Below, piece after piece: positions 59,004 through 64,000 of a stretch of 64,000 nucleotides of DNA. This stretch comes from Rosa chinensis (Eukaryota > Streptophyta > Magnoliopsida > Rosales > Rosaceae): assembly GCF_002994745.2 (NCBI RefSeq), contig NC_037093.1, positions 43,070,384 through 43,134,383 on the forward strand. The letters run 5' to 3'. The notes beneath the pieces are model-generated. The model ran no database searches and was not told the DNA's origin. It saw only the letters and a list, made by a program, of their open reading frames with translations. Numbering within the stretch: position 1 is the stretch's first letter; the number at the start of each line of letters is the position of its first letter. Made by a program: the position numbers and the translations under genes.

Positions 59004-59671
59004 CTGCAGCCGGCAAAGTTAGCAGCTAGAACAATTAAATCAACACTAGAATAATTTCCATCCAAATGCTTTGAGGACTAACTGCACAAAAATGCACAGG
59101 AAAATGAAAGAAATAATAGAAATTAGCAACAAAGAATTACCAAAAGATTATAAAAACAGCATAATGAAGAAAAGCTTTTTTGTATGTTACCGCAAAAGTA
59201 ATGGTTCCAACTATCCAAGAGTAGCATGCAGGAAAGATACTTTTAGCAATGACAAGCAGTTCATGCTATAGCTAATCAAAGTTAAACACTGTGTAAATCA
59301 TGAGAACAAATCAGTTCTACAGAAAACTCAGAAAGCTACAACTTTGTTAAGTTGCCAACAAAGAAAGAAAACCAACAGAGAATACTAGCCATTTTTTTTT
59401 CCTAAGAGGCAAATATCAGGACAACAATCAAGTTGATATCTAGTCAAGTTAAGCCTCTCCCATGGAACTCCTTGTTTGTCTCTTCCATTTCTAGTAATCA
59501 AGTAATATAAATATCCCAAAAAGAAGATTAACGATAATGACTGATTCAAATTGATCTAGAGTATAACAAAAGGAAAATAACAGCACTAGTTCTGTGTTTG
59601 ATTTACAATAAATATAAGAAAAACAAATTTAAATAAGCACACACCACACAAAGACATAATTCAGATTTCAC

Positions 59672-59700
59672 CTGTTTCTTCAGTAAGCCTCCTGTTCCCC
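59672..59700 (-). other. Possible captured 29-nt mini-exon
   Basis: Minus-strand segment bounded by an acceptor (TTATTTGTGCAG) and a donor (GTGAAATC). It would encode a GTGGLLKKQ-like stretch. Its place upstream of the hydrolase exon and in the same orientation suggests it belongs to the same captured gene. Size alone makes this uncertain. Confidence 0.4.
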
Positions 59701-60208
59701 CTGCACAAATAACCAAAAACAAATTCTAATCCTTTCAATAAAATAGTCCAAAGCAACAACACCATAGTGAACATCAATCTCAAAAGGAGTACATACCACA
59801 CAAAGGCATAATTGAGATATCAAAATAAGAACAATTATATAAGGACCAAAAATTGCAATTGTGCCTTTAAGATATTTTAAGATATATATTATCAAATCAG
59901 TAGCAGATGAGTGAAGTGAACTTCTATTCTTGGCGGTCATGAATTGCACAATTTTTGTTCTTACCTTTGCCAATTTGGGGACTTGTTAGATGAATCATGA
60001 TGGACTTTGCCTCCTCTGTACCTCAAAATTTTCTCCCTCATATATTTCTGATACAAGTATCTTGCCATAAACACAAGCTTCACCTCATACCAATTGATAA
60101 CCTACAATTTCACCCTAGTAAACTAACCCACCAATTATGTACAAAGAGGATTTGCGTACTGAATTCAAACCAAGCATGACAAGAAAATCTATATTTCCAA
60201 ATCAAAAA

Positions 60209-60463
60209 CTAAATAAGAATATTACAGGTGTGGTCACTGAGTAAAGACGTACTCTGTAGAAGAAAGCTTCGCGACGATGAATTTAAGCCGCTTCTTGAAC
60301 TGCTATTTCCTCTAGAAGTCAAACCAAAACCTAAATTCGAAGATCTATACAACCAACAACACCCAGATATGAAAGGAAGCGCATGTGTATAGCTTAATGA
60401 TCTTTTCGTGACCAACAATAAGAGAAAGGGAGAGACAGAGAAAAAGAGAAAGGAATTACCCAT
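60209..60463 (-). other. Possible captured first exon
   Basis: 84-codon open frame in the order expected for an upstream exon of the captured gene. It has a hydrophobic start (MGNSFLFFSVSPFLLLL) and a Ser/Arg-rich stretch that could be a transit peptide. No homology can be claimed. It may also be chance. Confidence 0.25.
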
Positions 60464-60689
60464 TCATTGTAGAATTTATATTTCCCAGAATAACCAGAGA
60501 ACTTGAGCCTTACTGTTTTTCTTGGTTTGCAGGTGAGGGAAAGATAACAGAGGGAGAAAGTTTACTCGGCTAAGGATAAGAAAAACTGAAAAGGGTCAGA
60601 GAGAGAGAGACAACGTGTGTGAGACTAAAAGTCTAAAACTACTGGGGGAGGGAAATTGAATTTGTTGCAAAAAAGTGAGCGGGAAAAAA

Positions 60690-61220
60690 TTATCACAGAA
60701 ATCAGTGTGAAATACATATATATTTACCACTGAAATTCATGTGTATTTATCTCGGTAATTAACTTCAATTGTTTACACGTAATTATGTCTCTGTTCTATT
60801 TTTTTCACACGGAATTCAGTAGCTAATTTTTTCTTTTCACACAGAAATCCGTGTCTATATTTCACACAGATATTCGTGTGTTGCTCATTTCACACAGAAT
60901 TCTGTACCAAAAATTTATTGTAACAGAAATCCGTCCCCTTATAATTCACATAACATAAAAATTAACTATTTCTAAATAAATTAATTTATAATATGTACAG
61001 AAATCCGTGTGAAATACATATTCACACAGATAACCGTGTGAAAATGGTTTAGTTTTTACACAGACATCTGTTACTGTTGTTTACTCACACAGATTTCTGT
61101 TGATATTGTTACTGTGTAAATTATTGTGGGCCCAATTATGCTCATTTCACACGGTTATCTGTTAGTATTTCTATTTTCCACGGATTTCTGTGGCTTTTAA
61201 TTACAGTAAATCCGTGTGTG
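60690..61220. repeat. CACTA-2 subterminal repeats, right
   Basis: About twenty copies of CACACGGATTTCTGTG and CACACAGAAATCCGTGTG forms in both orientations. Confidence 0.87.
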
Positions 61221-61348
61221 TTGTTATTTTGCTAGTAGTGAATTACAGTTAGTTCCATAAGTCCTCTGCGGGAGACCCTACTTCCTTATTCTACAATTGA
61301 CATTCAAATCGGTAATAGGAAAATTATTGGCATAAAAATAACCGATCA

Positions 61349-61828
61349 GGCACTTGCACAAAAACCCAGATTCTTCAGAAAACGAAATAATATGGGAAGG
61401 CAGGTTGATAAAATTGTGAAGCCAGCGATGCATATGAATAAGCTGATAATTGATTAAAGTTTTACGGAAATAAGATGACAACATGCAATCAAGATAGCGT
61501 ATGCATAAAGCCATAAACCCTTCAAATGTCCTGAAAGTCATTAGAACATAATACAAACTTATTTAAGTATCTTGGAACATATGTTTTATGCTTAAAACAT
61601 CAGGTTATCCTTTGAGTGAGTGAGTTGTTAATTATTGATTTTCTGTGTAAGACAATTGGAATCTTGCCATCCAGGTGTCAATTGATGTAATTTGAACGAA
61701 AACCTTATAACCTTATTTGATCATGAATTTCAAATACTCCTGTGATTTTATCTCATAGGCTTGTTCATCGATCTATGGATTCGTAAATTTGTTTTCACCT
61801 TATCATTGGATAAAACTGATTTCAAGAT
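61349..61828. other. Array flank, unit 6, right part
   Basis: Non-coding. GACAATTGGAATCTTGCCATC and TAATTTGAACGAAAACC near 61650-61700 match the downstream flanks of DUF241 copies 3 and 4. No DUF241 gene follows before Copia-4 begins. Confidence 0.65.
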
Positions 61829-62161
61829 TGATACCCATGATGATAGCCATGGCATCCAAGATGAGCTAGGGTTTGTAAAATGAACAAGAAAAACAAAGAG
61901 AGAGATATTTTTAAGAGAGAAGAACTCACACACCTCTTTCTATTTCAAAAAGCTTTTGTAATAGAACTAGAGAGAGAGTATCTCTATTTATACAAGACAC
62001 CTAACTACACTGTTCGTAACTAACTAATTAGCCCTAATCAACTAATTAGTAACCAATTAACTAATGAATTGTTGAAATAGATATAATAGCTGCAAACATC
62101 TGGCAAGAGAAACGTGTCCAAAAGACACTCGAAACTTCCAGAGTTTCATAACCAGCTAACA
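61829..62161 (-). repeat. 3' LTR of Copia-4
   Basis: On the minus strand starts TGTTAGCTGGTTATG after a GAGGAGGGG polypurine tract. The end is set at TGATACCC (plus), about 61829, because array flank stops there; TGATGATAG at 61838 is an alternative. A TATA box (GTATAAATAG, minus) lies near 61985-61995. Confidence 0.65.
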
Positions 62162-64000
62162 CCCCTCCTCAAGCTCAGCTAGGGTTACTAGCCTAAGATT
62201 GACACAGTGTGTTCTAAAGATAGGAGAAGGCAACCCTTTTGTCAAAATATCAGCAGTCTGCTCTGTAGTGGGAACATATTCCAAGCAAAGATCATTGTGT
62301 TGCACACGTTCTCGAACAAAATGGAAGTCATTATCCAAATGTTTAATCTTGGAGTGAAAGACTGGATTAGATGCTAATGCCAAAGCTGACAGGTTGTCAC
62401 ATTTGAGCAAAGGAGCACGAGGAATCTTGATCTTCAAATCACATAGCAAGTGTCTGATCCAACTAATCTCAACAGCAGTGTTGGCTAGACTCCTGTATTC
62501 AAATTCTGTTGAGCTTCGTGACACAGTACCTTGCTTCTTGGATTGCCATGACACAGGACACAAACCAATATACACAACAAATCCAGTGGTAGAGTGCTTT
62601 TGTATGACTTCTCCAGCCCAATCAGCATCACAGAAGGCCTTAACATTCACAGTGTTGTTCAAGGCACCAGTAGAGCTATAGAACAGTCCTTTATGTAATG
62701 TTCCTTGTAAGTACCTTAAGATTCTTTTGACTGCAGCAAAATGTACATCTGTAGGATTTGTCATGAATTGACACACAGTATTGACAGCATATGCAATGTC
62801 TGGTCGTGTGAATGTTAGATACTGTAAAGCACCTACAATACTTCTGTACACAGTGGGATCCTTGAGAGGAGTACCTTGGTCCTTTGTCATTTGATAGTGA
62901 GGAAGGCATAGGGAGCTACAGGATTTAATAGTATCCATTCCTGTCTTGGCAAGCATGTCCTTAGCATACTTAGTCTGACTCAGAAATATACCATGTTGAA
63001 CTTTGGCTACTTCCAATCCAAGAAAGTATGTTAAGAAACCTAGATCCTTCATGTCAAACACCATACTGAGCTCAGAGATAACCTCATGAATGCCTTTTGA
63101 ATCTGAACCTGTAATTACTATATCATCAACATACAATAGCAAAGCAATCATTCCTCCTGTAGTATGCCTAATAAAGAGACTTGGATCAAAATGAGAGAAA
63201 GTGAATCCTAGGCTTGGCAGAAAACTAGTAAACTTCTCATTCCATGCTCTTGGAGCTTGCTTTAGGCCATAGAGAGATTTCCTTAACAAGCACACATAAT
63301 CGGGATGCACGTGATCAATGAAGCCTTGGGGTTGAGCCATATAGACTTCTTCCTTCAAATCTCCATGCAAAAAGGCATTTTTAACATCTAATTGTCTTAA
63401 CTCCCAGTTGTTCATGGCAGCAAGGGCTAAGATAACTCTTACTGTGCTATGTCTTACAACAGGACTAAAAGTCTCATCATAATTAAGACCTTTAGCTTGA
63501 CTGAAACCTTGAGCTACTAACCTGGCTTTGTGTCTGGAAATAGAGCCATCATGGTTTTTCTTGATCTTGTATATCCATTTGCTTCCCATGATATTTCTGT
63601 TCTTAGGACACGGAACAAGAGACCAAGTGCCTTGCTTCTTTAGGGCATCAATCTCCTCCAGCATTGCTTGATCCCATTCAGACCTCCCAGTAGCTACCCT
63701 GAATGACTTTGGTTCAACAATATCACTAATGTCTGATATAGCAGTGAAACCACTCAAGAAGGGATACTCATCATACAGTTTTTGTTGTACAATGGCAGAG
63801 AAACAGTAAAAGTCTTCAAAAGTTTTCTGCTTAACAATCCCATTTTTGGCTCTAGTCATCATAGAATGATCATTGTAATTCTGGTTCACAATGAACTCTA
63901 ATTCCTGAGGAAGATTCTCACCATTAATATTTCCACCGAATTGTAAAGCATTAGCCTCATTTGTATTCAAACCATCAACTGGGACAACTGCAAGGCCTTC
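62156..64000 (-). CDS. Copia-4 polyprotein, RT and RNase H part (partial)
   Basis: Open from beyond the right edge to the stop at 62156, which overlaps the first bases of the LTR. The start lies outside the window; the frame is already open at 64000. RT blocks are GRSEWDQAMLEEIDALKKQG, NRNIMGSKWIYKIK, RHKARLVAQGFSQAKGLNYD, LDVKNAFLHGDLKEEVYM, SLYGLKQAPRAW, and the catalytic LLYVDDIVITGSD with both Asp present. RNase H has FCDADWAGE, SRSSTEFEYRSLA (Ala-to-Phe at the usual EAEYR) and CDNLSALALASNPV. The C-terminus is AELEEGC. No stop or frameshift occurs in 604 residues, so this may be a young or recently active copy. Confidence 0.88.
   Translation of the reverse strand, partial: EGLAVVPVDGLNTNEANALQFGGNINGENLPQELEFIVNQNYNDHSMMTRAKNGIVKQKTFEDFYCFSAIVQQKLYDEYPFLSGFTAISDISDIVEPKSFRVATGRSEWDQAMLEEIDALKKQGTWSLVPCPKNRNIMGSKWIYKIKKNHDGSISRHKARLVAQGFSQAKGLNYDETFSPVVRHSTVRVILALAAMNNWELRQLDVKNAFLHGDLKEEVYMAQPQGFIDHVHPDYVCLLRKSLYGLKQAPRAWNEKFTSFLPSLGFTFSHFDPSLFIRHTTGGMIALLLYVDDIVITGSDSKGIHEVISELSMVFDMKDLGFLTYFLGLEVAKVQHGIFLSQTKYAKDMLAKTGMDTIKSCSSLCLPHYQMTKDQGTPLKDPTVYRSIVGALQYLTFTRPDIAYAVNTVCQFMTNPTDVHFAAVKRILRYLQGTLHKGLFYSSTGALNNTVNVKAFCDADWAGEVIQKHSTTGFVVYIGLCPVSWQSKKQGTVSRSSTEFEYRSLANTAVEISWIRHLLCDLKIKIPRAPLLKCDNLSALALASNPVFHSKIKHLDNDFHFVRERVQHNDLCLEYVPTTEQTADILTKGLPSPIFRTHCVNLRLVTLAELEEGC

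Larger units (their letters stand above)
57695..61240. mobile_element. CACTA-2: gene-capturing CACTA element (Pack-CACTA-like)
   Basis: 3,546 bp with perfect 16-bp terminal inverted repeats CACTACTAGCAAAATA / TATTTTGCTAGTAGTG. The flanks are TTA (57692-57694) and AA-TTA (61241-61245): a TTA TSD is present if two extra A are allowed on the right. Subterminal repeats of CACACGGATTTCTGTGTGAA type fill about 300 bp on the left and 550 bp on the right. No transposase is encoded. The middle holds exon-like pieces of a host alpha/beta-hydrolase gene. Confidence 0.87.
56421..61348 (+). mobile_element. Solo LTR split by CACTA-2
   Basis: Starts TGATAGGAGCATTTTATGCG and ends ATAACCGATCA, with a perfect TSD, GGCAC, at 56416-56420 and 61349-61353. 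Without CACTA-2 the LTR is about 1.38 kb. A TATA box, CTATAAAAAGGC, lies near 56820. The post-insertion join (…GAAGTC-TTA-CAGTTAGTTCC) contains a CCTCTGCGGGAGACCC block, which resembles the ends of long Gypsy LTRs. No gag or pol is present. Confidence 0.83.
61829..64000 (-). mobile_element. Copia-4, partial, runs off the right edge
   Basis: Minus-strand Copia element with a putative 3' LTR (61829-62161) and RT-RNase H (62156-64000). Its 5' part lies beyond the window. It differs in sequence from Copia-1/2 and Copia-3. Confidence 0.88.

Noticed and set aside
1..64000. tRNA or rRNA genes
   Set aside because: No cloverleaf-like A/B box arrangement or rRNA signature was noticed. The tRNA-like strings present are retrotransposon primer-binding sites. 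A tRNA scan was not possible.

Overview
This window is plant nuclear DNA, from a dicot. It holds spliced genes, short and long LTR retrotransposons, hAT and CACTA DNA transposons, and DUF241-family genes. The DUF241 and Copia sequences look Rosaceae-like, but that is an impression that was not tested. There is no bacterial, organellar or CRISPR content.

The host backbone is a tandem array of DUF241 genes, all on the minus strand. Copies start near 658, 3187, 19052, 21675 and 24112. Copies 3 (19052-19876) and 4 (21675-22490) are open from start to stop and carry TATA-like boxes. Copy 1 lost its N-terminus and carries a solo LTR. Copy 2 is frameshifted. Copy 5 has a frameshifted C-terminus and no TATA box. 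A sixth unit is present only as flanking sequence, split over about 30 kb (31099-31230, 43250-43887, 55743-56420 and 61349-61828).

Everything else is mobile DNA, and most elements can be bounded by their target-site duplications (TSDs). Copia-1 (4896-18388, minus) contains a 696-bp non-autonomous hAT (10362-11057) and a 6.8-kb hAT with a transposase gene (11243-18076). That hAT is itself split by a 3.3-kb solo LTR (12138-15453). Copia-2 (25529-31098, plus) belongs to the same family as Copia-1, in opposite orientation. Copia-3 (31231-about 43249, plus) lacks its 5' part and was split by a LARD-like element with 2.6-kb LTRs (32101-41205). CACTA-1 (43888-55742) carries broken TNP2-type and Transposase_24/Ulp1-type genes. 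A solo LTR (56421-61348) was split by CACTA-2 (57695-61240), which carries exons of a host alpha/beta-hydrolase gene. Copia-4 (about 61829 to the right edge, minus) has an open RT-RNase H region.

The most interesting signals concern the Copia-1/2 family. Both copies lack a visible protease region. Both carry the same reverse-transcriptase catalytic change (Y-x-D-K instead of Y-x-D-D). Copia-1 still has an intact gag. The primer-binding site of both abuts the LTR and fits the anticodon arm of tRNA-Ile, with C facing the inosine position. This suggests a gag-bearing family moved in trans and primed by a tRNA fragment. The CACTA-2 gene capture is the second main result. Functions are inferred from recognised motifs only, and no database search was possible.
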